Shown here: piece after piece, positions 48,007-56,940 of the stretch
Layout of the letters: every line of letters begins with the position of its first letter
Numbering within the stretch: position 1 is the stretch's first letter
Assembly (NCBI RefSeq): GCF_003315175.1
Contig: NZ_QNRQ01000002.1
Span: forward strand, 400,666 to 464,665
DNA: 64,000 nt
DNA from: Eoetvoesiella caeni
Lineage (GTDB): Bacteria > Pseudomonadota > Gammaproteobacteria > Burkholderiales > Burkholderiaceae_B
Reading direction: 5' to 3'
Notes under the pieces: model-generated
Told to the model about the DNA's origin: nothing
Databases searched by the model: none
Seen by the model: the letters and a program-made list of their open reading frames with translations, nothing else
Made by a program: the position numbers and the translations under genes

Positions 48007-49263
48007 GTGAGCCAGGTCCACGACAGCCACGGCAGGCCGGTGCCGCTAGCCCGGCATCTTAAGCAGTTTCGTTCGGTGCTTGCCGTCAGCAAGACCGGCA
48101 GCACAGCGCATGCCGCGGGTTTGCTGCCGCTGTCCCAATCGGCGATTGCGCGCGCAATACGCGAACTTGAAGCCAGCCTGGGCGTTACGCTGTTCGAGCG
48201 GGCCGCGCGGGGCATGCTGTTGACCCCGGAAGGGCGCTTGCTGGCGCGCCGCGCCGAACGGGCTTTCGAGCAATTGGTTCTGGCCGAAACAGAGGTGCGC
48301 AATTTCGTCGGACAGGACGCCGCGGCGGCTCGCCTGCCTGCAGGCCGGTTTTCGGGTTCTTGCGCATACCGCCACCTGGAAACCTATATTGCATTTTGCG
48401 CTACCGGCGGCGAGACCGCCGCGGCCGCGCAATTGGGGATCAGCCAGCCCGCGGTCAATCAAACGCTGCGGCAGCTTGAGCACTTGCTTGGCGACAAGCT
48501 GTTCCAGCGGTCGCTGCGAGGCATGCGGCTGACGGAAAGCGGCGAAGCGGTATTGCGCCGGGCCAAGCTGGCTTTGGCCGAGTTTCGCCAAGCCGAAGAA
48601 GACATGGCCGCCCTGCACGGGAAAATGGTGGGCCGGCTGGTGATCGGTTCTCTGCCCTTGTCCTCGGGTGTCCTGGTGCCGCGCGCGGTGGACCGGGTGC
48701 TGGCAATGCATAAGGACATTCATGTGACGATAGTCGATGGCACCTACGATAGCCTGATGCATCAGTTGCGCCATGCGGACGTCGACGTCATCGTGGGGGC
48801 GTTGCGTTCCCTGGAACCCAACTCGGATGTGGTCCAGGAAGCCTTGTTCGAGGACACGCTTTCGGTGGTCGCGCGCCAGGGCCACCCATTGATGGGCGCG
48901 GCGCCGCGCGGCCTGCGCGACTTGATCGGCGAGCAATGGATCGCGCCATTAAGCGGGACTCCCGCCCGGGCGGCGTTCGAGCGGGCGTTTGCCGCCGACG
49001 GAGTGGCGCCGCCGCGCGCACCGCTCGAGGTCAACAGTCCGGTCGTGCTGCAGGCTTTGCTGATGGACAGCAACAGGCTGGCGCTGCTGTCGCGGCGCCA
49101 GATAATTCGGGGGGTCTCGGCCGGGCTGCTGCAGGTGGTGCCGGTGCCGGTCAAGGAAACCAGCCGCCATATTGGCTTGACGACGCGCGCCGACGCCGAC
49201 CCCAGCGCCAGCCTGATCTCCCTGATTGCCGAGCTGCGCGCCTTGAGCGAACCCGCCAATTAG
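48007..49263 (+). CDS. LysR-family regulator with two tandem N-terminal HTH domains
   Basis: 418 residues, about 110 longer than a normal LysR-type regulator. The first HTH (residues about 17-76) reads LKQFRSVLAVSKTGSTAHAA and SQSAIARAIRELEASLGV. A second (about 122-181) reads LETYIAFCATGGETAAAAQL and SQPAVNQTLRQLEHLLGD. A single effector domain (about 207-410, VGRLVIGSLPLSSGVLVPRA) follows. GTG start with AAGGCGGG upstream. Its position before the HAAT importer and gal/lig genes suggests it controls them, as GalR does for gallate genes in Pseudomonas putida; control of the divergent nitrate operon is the alternative. Confidence 0.88.
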   Translation: MSQVHDSHGRPVPLARHLKQFRSVLAVSKTGSTAHAAGLLPLSQSAIARAIRELEASLGVTLFERAARGMLLTPEGRLLARRAERAFEQLVLAETEVRNFVGQDAAAARLPAGRFSGSCAYRHLETYIAFCATGGETAAAAQLGISQPAVNQTLRQLEHLLGDKLFQRSLRGMRLTESGEAVLRRAKLALAEFRQAEEDMAALHGKMVGRLVIGSLPLSSGVLVPRAVDRVLAMHKDIHVTIVDGTYDSLMHQLRHADVDVIVGALRSLEPNSDVVQEALFEDTLSVVARQGHPLMGAAPRGLRDLIGEQWIAPLSGTPARAAFERAFAADGVAPPRAPLEVNSPVVLQALLMDSNRLALLSRRQIIRGVSAGLLQVVPVPVKETSRHIGLTTRADADPSASLISLIAELRALSEPAN

Positions 49264-49417
49264 GACGCAGGCGGGCGCCTGTGCCCTGGGCTATAAGTAG
49301 AACGCATATCTCGTATGTTGATTGGCATTGGTCTAAACGCCGGCTGTAGTGCGACTATCTGGGTTAGTTCGGCGCAAACCGTGCGGCGAGTACAACCAGA
49401 ATGTATCGGAGACAACA
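49264..49417. promoter_or_regulatory. Upstream region of the first substrate-binding protein gene
   Basis: A 154-bp spacer with a dyad CATA-TCTCG-TATG at 49305-49317, a possible LysR-type binding site for the regulator encoded just upstream. CGGAGACAAC directly before the ATG at 49418 serves as the ribosome-binding site. No clear -10/-35 pair picked out. Confidence 0.3.
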
Positions 49418-50620
49418 ATGCAATCATTTTTAGGCAGGTACCTGGGAACGGGCGCCGTTCTATTTGCAGCGGCGGCGCTTGCGTTTGCCGGTCCGGCCAA
49501 GGCCGATGAAATCAAGGTAGGGCTGCTGAGCCAGTACTCGGGCACCTACTCGTGGTGGGGGCAGGAGTACGACAAAGGCACCGAATTGTTCCTGTCCGAG
49601 CATGGCGGCAAGGTTGGCGGCCACACCATCACCATGGTCAGGCGCGACGAGGGCGGGGCAAGCCCGCAGCGGGCCCGGCAATTGGCGCAAGAGCTGGTCG
49701 TGCGCGACAAGGTCCAGTATCTGGTCGGGGGCGCGTTCACGCCCACGGTCATGGGCACGGCCGATATCGTCAACCAGACCAAGACGCCCTATGTCTTTGT
49801 CAATGGCGCAACCGCCAACATGACCGACAAGTCGCCGTACTTCGTGCGCGTGGGCTATACATCATGGGCTTATTGCGTTCCGTTGATCACGTGGGCCTAT
49901 GAAAACGGCGCACACAAGGCGGTTACTGTTACGGCCGACTACGCGCCCGGCGCCGATATTGTCGACGCCTTCAATGACACGTTCAAGAAGCTGGGCGGCG
50001 CCATGGTCGAAAACATCAAGGTACCGCTGGGCACGACCGACTTTTCCACCTATTTGCAGCGCATCAGCGATTCGGGCGTGAAGCATGTGTTCATGTTCAT
50101 GCCTGTCGGCCCGATGTCGGCCGGCTTTATCAAGGCCTACCAAGAGCGCGGCCTGTCCAAGGGCGGCATTGCCTTGTACGCGGGCGCCGAAACCCAGGAA
50201 TCCGACCTGCCGGCAATTGGCGATTCGGCCCTGGGCATCGTGACCGCATTGCATTATTCGCCGTATCTGGATACCAAGGCCAACAAAGATTTCGTAGCCA
50301 AGTACAAGGCCAAGTTCGGCAAAGATGCTTTGCCCAGCCTGGCTTCGATGGCGGCCTACGATGCAATGACGGTCGTTGCGCACATGATCGAGGCTACCGG
50401 CGGCAAGAACGATGGCGACAAGGCTATTGCGTCGGCCAAGGGCTTTGCCTGGGAAAGTCCGCGCGGCCCGGTTTCCATCGATCCGGAAACACGTGAAATC
50501 GTTCAGAACATTTACATGCGCCGTGTAGAGAAAGTGGCCGACGGCGCATTGGGCAATGTGCCATTCTTTACTTATAAAGCCGTGTCCGAACCCTGGCACG
50601 TCGCGCAAAAGGCCAAGTAA
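49418..50620 (+). CDS. HAAT ABC importer substrate-binding protein, tandem copy 1
   Basis: 400 residues, type I periplasmic binding protein. A signal peptide ends at AKA-DEI near residue 29. The mature start IKVGLLSQYSGTYSWWGQEY recurs almost unchanged in the next gene. The pocket-facing segment differs between the two: here FVNGATANMTDKSPYF. ATG at 49418 begins the signal peptide; the frame upstream to 49349 is not part of it. Likely ligand: an aromatic acid or ring-cleavage precursor for the gal/lig genes downstream. Confidence 0.9.
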   Translation: MQSFLGRYLGTGAVLFAAAALAFAGPAKADEIKVGLLSQYSGTYSWWGQEYDKGTELFLSEHGGKVGGHTITMVRRDEGGASPQRARQLAQELVVRDKVQYLVGGAFTPTVMGTADIVNQTKTPYVFVNGATANMTDKSPYFVRVGYTSWAYCVPLITWAYENGAHKAVTVTADYAPGADIVDAFNDTFKKLGGAMVENIKVPLGTTDFSTYLQRISDSGVKHVFMFMPVGPMSAGFIKAYQERGLSKGGIALYAGAETQESDLPAIGDSALGIVTALHYSPYLDTKANKDFVAKYKAKFGKDALPSLASMAAYDAMTVVAHMIEATGGKNDGDKAIASAKGFAWESPRGPVSIDPETREIVQNIYMRRVEKVADGALGNVPFFTYKAVSEPWHVAQKAK

Positions 50621-50634
50621 GCCTTTCTCTTGCA

Positions 50635-50662
50635 GATCCGATGCGCGGCGCCGCATCGGATC
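50635..50662 (+). other. Hairpin between the two substrate-binding protein genes
   Basis: A perfect 11-bp stem GATCCGATGCG (50635-50645) with its complement at 50652-50662 and a 6-base GC loop. No T-run follows, so it is more likely an mRNA-stabilising element protecting the upstream gene's transcript than a terminator. Confidence 0.6.
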
Positions 50663-50705
50663 ATGTCAGTACCCAAGTCTAAAACAATCCCAGGAGTTAA
50701 TTTTC

Positions 50706-51902
50706 ATGCAATCCCGATTTGTGAGTTGCGTCAAGTTCGGCGCGGCCGTATTCGCCACGGCAGCCAGCTTGTATGCGGCCCCCACCCACGCCGACGAAAT
50801 CAAGATTGGGCTTCTTAGCCAGTATTCAGGCACGTATTCCTGGTGGGGCCAAGAGTTCGATCGCGGTACCGAGCTGTATCTTTCCGAGCACGGCGGCAAG
50901 ATCGACGGCCATACCATCACTATCGTCAAGCGCGATGAAGGCGGCTCCAGTCCTCAGCGTGCGCGCCAGTTGGCGCAAGAGCTGGTGGTGCGCGACAAGG
51001 TGCAATACCTGCTGGGGGGTGCCTTTACGCCAACCATCATGGGCACGGCCGACATCGTCAACCAGACTAAAACGCCGTACATCATGGGCAATAGCGGGAC
51101 GTCCAGCGTAACCGATAAGTCGCCCTATTTCGTGCGCGCCGGGTTTACTCAGTGGCAGCTCAATATTCCCCTTACAAAGTGGGCATACGACCAGGGCGCG
51201 CGCAAGGCGGTTGTCGTCGCGGCTGATTTCGCACCGGGCCATGACGCCATCGACGCCTATAAGGCAGGCTTTACGCAAGCGGGCGGCGAGATCGTCGAAG
51301 AAATCAAGGTGCCGCTGGGCACGACGGACTTTTCCACGTACTTGCAGCGCGTCAGCGACTCGGGCGTAAAACACGTATTCATGTTCATGCCCGTGGGCCC
51401 TATGTCGGCCGGCTTCATCAAGGCATTCTATGAGCGCGGCCTGGCAAAGAACGGCATAGCGCTGATGGCCACCAATGAAACTCAGGAATCCGACTTGCCG
51501 GCCATCGGCGAAGGGGCTCTTGGCATGGTAACCGCCCAGCATTACACCCCCTATCTGAATACTCCGGTAAATAAAGACTTCGTCGCCAAGTACAAGGCCA
51601 AGTTCGGCAAGGACGCCTTGCCTACCCTGGCTTCGTTGGCTGTATACGACGGCATGAACTTGATTGCACAAATGATCAAGGCTACCGGCGGCAAGAAGGA
51701 CGGCGACAAGGCGATGGCAGCGGTCAAGGGCTATTCGTGGGAAAGCCCGCGCGGCCCGGCGACCATTGACGCCAAAACGCGTGAAATAACGCAGAACGTC
51801 TATATGCGCCGCATCGAAAAGGTTGACGGCGTTCTGGGCAACGTGCCCTTCAGCACCATCGCCGCGGTTGTCGAACCCTGGCATGTAAAGCAGGCCAAGT
51901 AA
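50706..51902 (+). CDS. HAAT ABC importer substrate-binding protein, tandem copy 2
   Basis: 398 residues. Signal peptide MQSRFVSCVKFGAAVFATAA, cleaved at THA-DEI. Closely similar to the preceding gene through most of its length (IKIGLLSQYSGTYSWWGQEF; HVFMFMPVGPMSAGFIKA is identical). It differs in the putative ligand region (IMGNSGTSSVTDKSPYF). A recent tandem duplication feeding the one LivHMGF channel downstream. CCAGGAG precedes the ATG. Confidence 0.9.
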   Translation: MQSRFVSCVKFGAAVFATAASLYAAPTHADEIKIGLLSQYSGTYSWWGQEFDRGTELYLSEHGGKIDGHTITIVKRDEGGSSPQRARQLAQELVVRDKVQYLLGGAFTPTIMGTADIVNQTKTPYIMGNSGTSSVTDKSPYFVRAGFTQWQLNIPLTKWAYDQGARKAVVVAADFAPGHDAIDAYKAGFTQAGGEIVEEIKVPLGTTDFSTYLQRVSDSGVKHVFMFMPVGPMSAGFIKAFYERGLAKNGIALMATNETQESDLPAIGEGALGMVTAQHYTPYLNTPVNKDFVAKYKAKFGKDALPTLASLAVYDGMNLIAQMIKATGGKKDGDKAMAAVKGYSWESPRGPATIDAKTREITQNVYMRRIEKVDGVLGNVPFSTIAAVVEPWHVKQAK

Positions 51903-51912
51903 GCAGTGTGCA

Positions 51913-51936
51913 GGCGTCCGGCCCGCGCCGGGCGCC
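51913..51936 (+). other. Hairpin after the second substrate-binding protein gene
   Basis: A 9-bp G+C-rich stem, GGCGTCCGG (51913-51921) with CCGGGCGCC (51928-51936), one G-T pair, and a 6-base loop. No T-run. With the similar element after copy 1, it may let binding proteins be made in excess of the permease subunits. Confidence 0.5.
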
Positions 51937-52020
51937 GTGTTCTATCTGTAGTGCCGTAGTCGGCCGCGGTCCGAACATGGTTCTTTCCCGCGGCCTTGAT
52001 TTGCAAACCGGATTTTCTCC

Positions 52021-52896
52021 ATGCCACATACACTTTCCACCTTCCTGACGCTGCTGGTCGATAGCGTTTCGTACGGAATGATGCTGTTTCTTATTTCCGT
52101 CGGCCTGACTATTACCATGGGCGTGATGCGTATCGTCAACCTGACGCATTCGGCCTTTGCCATGATTGGGGGATTCCTGACGCTTTGGCTGGCCACCTAC
52201 GGCGGCCTGCATTATTTTGTGGCCTTGCCGCTGGGTGTGGCCGGAACAATGCTGATCAGCCTGCTGCTCGAGCGCACTTTGTATCAGTGGGTCTATAAAG
52301 GCGACGCGCTTGGCCAATTGCTGATGACGCTGGGCATGACTTTCGTGGTGACGGCCATCGTCAAGAACATTGCCGGCCCGCAAATTCAAAGCATAGCCCT
52401 GCCGGCGGTACTGACCGGACAGTGGGCCATAGGCTCGGTCAATATTTCGATCTACCGGCTGTTTGTCCTGGGATTGAGCGTGGTGGTCGCCGGAGGGCTG
52501 TGGCTTTGCCTGGAATACACGACGTTCGGCGCCCGCTTGCGCGCGGCGGTCGACAATCCGCGCATGGCCCGCTGCGTCGGGATCAATGTGCCGCTGGTGT
52601 TCTCGATTACGTTTGCCATCGGCTGCGGCCTGGCCGCGCTGGGCGGCGCAGTAGGCACGCAGATGCTGCCTCTTGAACCGTATTACGGCCTCAAATACCT
52701 GGTGCTGGTCCTGATTGTGGTGGCCGTGGGCGGAGTGGGCAGCCTGAAGGGCTCGCTCTATTCCGCCTTGCTGCTGGGCTTCATCGATACGATGGGGCGC
52801 TACTACATACCTGCCCTGGGCGGCTTCATCATTTATTTTGCCGTCCTGGCCATTTTGCTGCTAAGGCCGCAGGGCCTGGTATCGCGCGTCGGGTAA
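52021..52896 (+). CDS. livH: HAAT ABC importer permease (LivH-like)
   Basis: 291 residues with about eight membrane segments. LivH motif GLTITMGVMRIVNLTHSAFA near residues 28-47; AVDNPRMARCVGINVPLVF in the coupling region near 178; and VLVLIVVAVGGVGSLKGSLY near 226. Follows the second binding-protein gene after 118 bp and precedes livM by 31 bp. Confidence 0.9.
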   Translation: MPHTLSTFLTLLVDSVSYGMMLFLISVGLTITMGVMRIVNLTHSAFAMIGGFLTLWLATYGGLHYFVALPLGVAGTMLISLLLERTLYQWVYKGDALGQLLMTLGMTFVVTAIVKNIAGPQIQSIALPAVLTGQWAIGSVNISIYRLFVLGLSVVVAGGLWLCLEYTTFGARLRAAVDNPRMARCVGINVPLVFSITFAIGCGLAALGGAVGTQMLPLEPYYGLKYLVLVLIVVAVGGVGSLKGSLYSALLLGFIDTMGRYYIPALGGFIIYFAVLAILLLRPQGLVSRVG

Positions 52897-52927
52897 CGGC
52901 GAAATATTTCCGATTCGTGGAGACATC

Positions 52928-53914
52928 ATGAACAAACTTTCCGGCACCGGTCTTGTCATTGCCTCGTTCAGGCGGCAACGCTACACCTGGGTCGACGTGC
53001 TGCTGGTCGTGGCAGCCGTGCTTACATTCTTTTTTGCCGAAGGCTATCTGGCCCTTGCCGCGCTGGTGGTCGTCATGGCGGTTTTTGCCTTGTCGCTGGA
53101 TCTGGCCCAGGGCTATGGCGGCGTAGAGTCGCTGGGCCACGCCGCGTTTTTCGGCGTCGGGGCATATACGGCGGCATTGTATGCCTTGCACGTTTCGACC
53201 GAACCGATCAGCGGCTTGCTGCTTGCCGCCGTGATAGCGGGCGTGGTGGGGCTGGTTACAGGCTTTGCCGTTTTGCGCACACATGGCCTGACCCAACTGA
53301 TGCTGACTTTGGCCATGGCAACCCTGTTGCTGGAACTGGCCAACGTTGCCAAGTCGCTGACCAATGGCGACGACGGCCTGGCAGGCTATGACATTTCGCC
53401 GGTATTCGGCTTGTTTGATTTCGACATTTATGGACATACGGCCTTTGTATACGTCTGTGTCGTCCTGGCGCTTGTCTATGCGTTGCTTAAAAAACTGGTC
53501 AATTCGTCCATAGGCCTTACCGCGCAGGGCATACGCGAAAACCCCGTGCGCATGCGCATGCTGGGCGTGCCGGTTGAAAGGCGCTTGTGGGTGCTTTATA
53601 CGATTTCCGCGGCGATTGCGGGCGTGGCCGGCGGCCTGTCGGCCCAGATCAATCGCATCGTGGGGTTGGATGCCTTGTCTTTCACCTTGTCGGCCAATGT
53701 GGTGGTCATGTTGGCCCTGGGCGGCACGGGACGCCTGTATGGCGCATTTTTCGGAGCCATTATTTTTGTCGTGCTGTCGGACCGGGCGGCTGCCATCGAT
53801 CCGACCAATTGGCTGGCCGTACTTGGGGTGGTGCTGATTCTGATTGTTCGCTTCGCACCCGACGGCGTGGCCGGATGGCTGGCCAAGTTCAGTGAAAAAA
53901 GAGGTGCCAAATGA
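52928..53914 (+). CDS. livM: HAAT ABC importer permease (LivM-like)
   Basis: 328 residues. Family core ALSLDLAQGYGGVESLGHAA near residue 57, then the EAA-like loop GIRENPVRMRMLGVPVERRL near 202 and MLALGGTGRLYGAFFGAI near 260. Overlaps livG by ATGA. Partner of the LivH-like protein just upstream. Confidence 0.9.
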   Translation: MNKLSGTGLVIASFRRQRYTWVDVLLVVAAVLTFFFAEGYLALAALVVVMAVFALSLDLAQGYGGVESLGHAAFFGVGAYTAALYALHVSTEPISGLLLAAVIAGVVGLVTGFAVLRTHGLTQLMLTLAMATLLLELANVAKSLTNGDDGLAGYDISPVFGLFDFDIYGHTAFVYVCVVLALVYALLKKLVNSSIGLTAQGIRENPVRMRMLGVPVERRLWVLYTISAAIAGVAGGLSAQINRIVGLDALSFTLSANVVVMLALGGTGRLYGAFFGAIIFVVLSDRAAAIDPTNWLAVLGVVLILIVRFAPDGVAGWLAKFSEKRGAK

Positions 53915-54663
53915 GTGTAGCGCTTGAACTGCGCGGCCTGAGCAAGCAATTTGGCGAGCTGAAGGTAACGCGCGATGTAAACCTTGTGCTCGAGCCGGGC
54001 GCCCGGCACGCACTGATAGGTCCTAACGGCGCGGGCAAAAGCACGCTGGTCCACCTGATTACCGGCCTGCTGAAACCATCCAAAGGCCAAGTCGTGCTGG
54101 CTGGCCAGGACGTTACGGGCTTTACTTCAGAACGCCGCGTCAAGCTGGGCCTGGCCCGCACCTTCCAGATCAACTCGCTGTTCAACCGCCTGACGGTCGG
54201 CGAGAACATCGGCCTGGCATTGTCGGCGCGGCAAGGCATGGACAGCCGCCTGTTCAGCGGGGTGACGCAGTCGCCGGAACTGATGGACGAGGCCGCCGAA
54301 CTGCTGCATTCGCTGGGCTTGCTGGATCTGGCTACGCGCAGTGTTATCTCCCTGGCTTACGGGCAACGCCGCTTGATTGAAATTGCTTTGGCGCTGGCGC
54401 TCAAGCCCCGTGTCCTGCTGTTGGACGAGCCTGTAGCCGGCGTGCCGTCCACCGAAGGGCATCGTCTGTTCGATTTGCTGGAACGCCTGCCCGAAGATGT
54501 CGCCACCCTGGTGATCGAGCACGATATGGACCTGGTGTTCCGTTTTGCGCGCCGCATTACCGTGCTGGTCGAAGGCGCCGTCCTGGTCGAGGGCAATGTT
54601 AACGATGTGCGCAGCGACCCAAGGGTGCGCGCCGTCTATCTTGGAGAGCGCGCTCATGCCTGA
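53911..54663 (+). CDS. livG: HAAT ABC importer ATP-binding protein (LivG-like)
   Basis: 250 residues. Walker A GPNGAGKSTLVHLITG near residue 37; signature segment LAYGQRRLIEIALALALKP near 146; Walker B VLLLDEPVAGVPSTEGH; switch His in VIEHDMDLVF. Overlaps livM by 4 bp and livF by 8 bp. Confidence 0.92.
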   Translation: MSVALELRGLSKQFGELKVTRDVNLVLEPGARHALIGPNGAGKSTLVHLITGLLKPSKGQVVLAGQDVTGFTSERRVKLGLARTFQINSLFNRLTVGENIGLALSARQGMDSRLFSGVTQSPELMDEAAELLHSLGLLDLATRSVISLAYGQRRLIEIALALALKPRVLLLDEPVAGVPSTEGHRLFDLLERLPEDVATLVIEHDMDLVFRFARRITVLVEGAVLVEGNVNDVRSDPRVRAVYLGERAHA

Positions 54664-55366
54664 TTTGCTTGAACTGGAAAATGTGGGGGCCGGCTACGGC
54701 GAGACCGTGGTGCTGGAGAGCCTGTCGATGAAGCTGGCCGCGGGCCAGGCCTTGAGCATTCTGGGCCGCAACGGCGTTGGCAAGACCACGCTGCTGAACA
54801 CCATACTGGGCCTGACGACGCAGCACTCCGGCGTTATCCGCTACAAGGGCCGCGACCTGGGCCGCACGCCCAGCCACGAGCGGGCTCGTGCCGGCCTGGG
54901 CCTGGTTACGCAAGAGCGCGACATCTTTCCTTCGTTGACGGTCGACGAGAACCTGCGGGTGGCATTGCGTGCCGGTGAATGGGACGCGGCGGGCGTTTAC
55001 GCCCTGTTTCCGCGCCTGGCCGAACGCAAGAAGAACATGGGCAACCAGTTGTCCGGCGGCGAGCAGCAGATGCTGGCCATAGGGCGCGCGCTTATTGGCA
55101 ACCCGGACGTTTTGCTGCTGGACGAACCGTTCGAAGGCCTGGCACCGGTCATTGTGGACGGGCTGGTCGACGCATTCCGCAAGCTGCATCAGACTGGCCG
55201 CATGGGCATAGTCCTGGTCGAACAACATGCAGAGCTGGCGCTGGAACTTACCGAAAGGGCCATTGTGCTGGACCGGGGGCAGATCAGCTGGCAGGGGCCA
55301 AGCCGCGAGTTGCTGGGCGACCCAGAGCAATTGGCGCGGCTGATCGGGCTGGACATGGCCGCCTGA
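54656..55366 (+). CDS. livF: HAAT ABC importer ATP-binding protein (LivF-like)
   Basis: 236 residues beginning MPDLLELENVGAGYGETVVL. Walker A GRNGVGKTTLLNTILG near residue 36; signature LSGGEQQMLAIGRALIGNP near 137; Walker B VLLLDEPFEGLAP, the LivF form. I started at 54656, overlapping livG, rather than the longer frame inside livG. Last transporter gene, followed by galB after 125 bp. Confidence 0.92.
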   Translation: MPDLLELENVGAGYGETVVLESLSMKLAAGQALSILGRNGVGKTTLLNTILGLTTQHSGVIRYKGRDLGRTPSHERARAGLGLVTQERDIFPSLTVDENLRVALRAGEWDAAGVYALFPRLAERKKNMGNQLSGGEQQMLAIGRALIGNPDVLLLDEPFEGLAPVIVDGLVDAFRKLHQTGRMGIVLVEQHAELALELTERAIVLDRGQISWQGPSRELLGDPEQLARLIGLDMAA

Positions 55367-55491
55367 CAGGCTTCTGACCGGCGCCACTATAAGCGAATCG
55401 CACGACAAGGCAGATTAAGTCACTGGCCGTGCCGAGACCACAACGTCATACTGAATTCAGTCGTTTATTGTTTAACTTATACGGATATGTC

Positions 55492-56238
55492 ATGACTGCA
55501 AACACAGAAACACCTCCTCGCGCCGGGCTGGTTGTCAGCGCTCATTCGGCCGACTTCGTCTGGCGTTCGGGCGGGGCAATTGCAACGCATGTGCGCCAGG
55601 GTTATCGCATGAAAGTAGTCTGCCTTTCGTTCGGCGAGCGCGGCGAGTCCGCCAAGCTTTGGCGCAAGGGTGAAATGACTGAAGAGAAAGTCAAGGCGGC
55701 ACGCCGCGAAGAGGCGCAAAAGGCGGCGGACATCCTGGGTGCGGAAATCGAGTTCTTCGACCTGGGCGACTACCCGATGCGCGTCAGCGACGAGGCCCTG
55801 TTCCGCCTGGTCGATGTGTATCGCGATGTGCAGCCGGCGTTCGTGCTGAGCCACTCCGTTAAAGATCCCTATAACTTCGACCATCCGCTGGCCATGCATG
55901 TTGCGCAAGAAGCGCGCGTCATTGCTCAGGCCGAAGGCCACAACCCCGGCCAAAAGGTCGTGGGCGCCCCGCCTGTTTATGCATTCGAGCCGCACCAGAC
56001 CGAGCAGTGCGAATGGATACCGAATACTTTCCTGGACATTACCGATGTCTGGGACCTTAAGCGCCAGGCTATTGAATGCATGGCCGGGCAAGAGCACTTG
56101 TGGGCGTACTACACCCGGGTTGCGCAGCAGCGCGGTGTGCAGGCCAAGCGCAATATCGGTATTACTGCCGCACGCAACATCGAATACGCCGAAGGCTATA
56201 TGCGGCTTACGCCGTCCGTCGTAGGAGACCTGTCATGA
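55492..56238 (+). CDS. galB: 4-Oxalomesaconate hydratase, PIG-L family (GalB-type)
   Basis: 248 residues. Hydrates 4-oxalomesaconate to 4-carboxy-4-hydroxy-2-oxoadipate in protocatechuate/gallate 4,5-cleavage. It is of the zinc PIG-L deacetylase fold, like Pseudomonas putida GalB, not the LigJ amidohydrolase type. Motifs: [71 protein letters not shown] used ATG at 55492 rather than a GTG at 55429 because it starts the conserved region. Overlaps the next gene by ATGA. Confidence 0.9.
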   Translation: MTANTETPPRAGLVVSAHSADFVWRSGGAIATHVRQGYRMKVVCLSFGERGESAKLWRKGEMTEEKVKAARREEAQKAADILGAEIEFFDLGDYPMRVSDEALFRLVDVYRDVQPAFVLSHSVKDPYNFDHPLAMHVAQEARVIAQAEGHNPGQKVVGAPPVYAFEPHQTEQCEWIPNTFLDITDVWDLKRQAIECMAGQEHLWAYYTRVAQQRGVQAKRNIGITAARNIEYAEGYMRLTPSVVGDLS

Positions 56239-56930
56239 TACGCGGAGTCGTCGTACGCAATGTGCCGCGCGCCAGTGCGGCCGACATCGAAATTTTGCAG
56301 AAGGCCGGGTCGGCCACTGTGCACGAGGCGCAAAGCCGCCTTGGCTTGCTGGCCCCGTATATGCGCCCCATCTGGCCGGGCGCGATGATTGCAGGCTCGG
56401 CCATTACCGTGCTGACGGCGCCATCCGACAACTGGATGCTGCACGTGGCGGTCGAGCAATGCCGCGAAGGCGACGTGTTGGTGGTTGCGCCCACATCCGA
56501 ATGTCTTGACGGCTATTTCGGCGAGCTGCTGGCCACTTCGCTGGCGGCGCGCGGCGTGCGCGGCCTGATCATCGATGCCGGCTGCCGCGATATCAAGGCG
56601 CTGCACGAAATGGGTTTCCCGGTCTGGTCCAAGGCCGTATCGGCCCAGGGTACGGTCAAGGAAACGCTGGGATCGGTCAATGTGCCGGTGGTGTGCGCGA
56701 ACCAGATCGTCCATGCGGGCGACGTCATGGTGGCGGACGATGACGGCGTGGTGGTCGTTCCCTTGGCCACGGTGCCCAAGGTGGCGGCGGCGTCGCAAGC
56801 CCGGCTCGATAAAGAAGCCGTTACCCGCAAGGTGCTGGCCGGCGGCACGCTGGGGCTCGATTACTACAAGATGCGCGAGAAGCTCGAGTCCAAAGGCTTG
56901 CGTTACGTGGACTCCCTCGAAGACATCTAG
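56235..56930 (+). CDS. ligK: 4-Carboxy-4-hydroxy-2-oxoadipate aldolase (LigK/GalC)
   Basis: 231 residues of the RraA-like class II pyruvate aldolase family. Cleaves 4-carboxy-4-hydroxy-2-oxoadipate to pyruvate and oxaloacetate. Motifs: [20 protein letters not shown] near 29-48, [20 protein letters not shown] with GCRD after it near 95-120 (Arg and Asp metal/catalytic residues), and [16 protein letters not shown] near 163. The galB overlap and the tautomerase 10 bp downstream fit the pathway order. Confidence 0.92.
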   Translation: MIRGVVVRNVPRASAADIEILQKAGSATVHEAQSRLGLLAPYMRPIWPGAMIAGSAITVLTAPSDNWMLHVAVEQCREGDVLVVAPTSECLDGYFGELLATSLAARGVRGLIIDAGCRDIKALHEMGFPVWSKAVSAQGTVKETLGSVNVPVVCANQIVHAGDVMVADDDGVVVVPLATVPKVAAASQARLDKEAVTRKVLAGGTLGLDYYKMREKLESKGLRYVDSLEDI

Positions 56931-56940
56931 GACTTTTATC

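Noticed and set aside
47694-48302. N-terminal extension of NrtA up to 48302
   Set aside because: This part is antisense to the LysR-type gene and precedes the Tat signal; the true start is at 47693.
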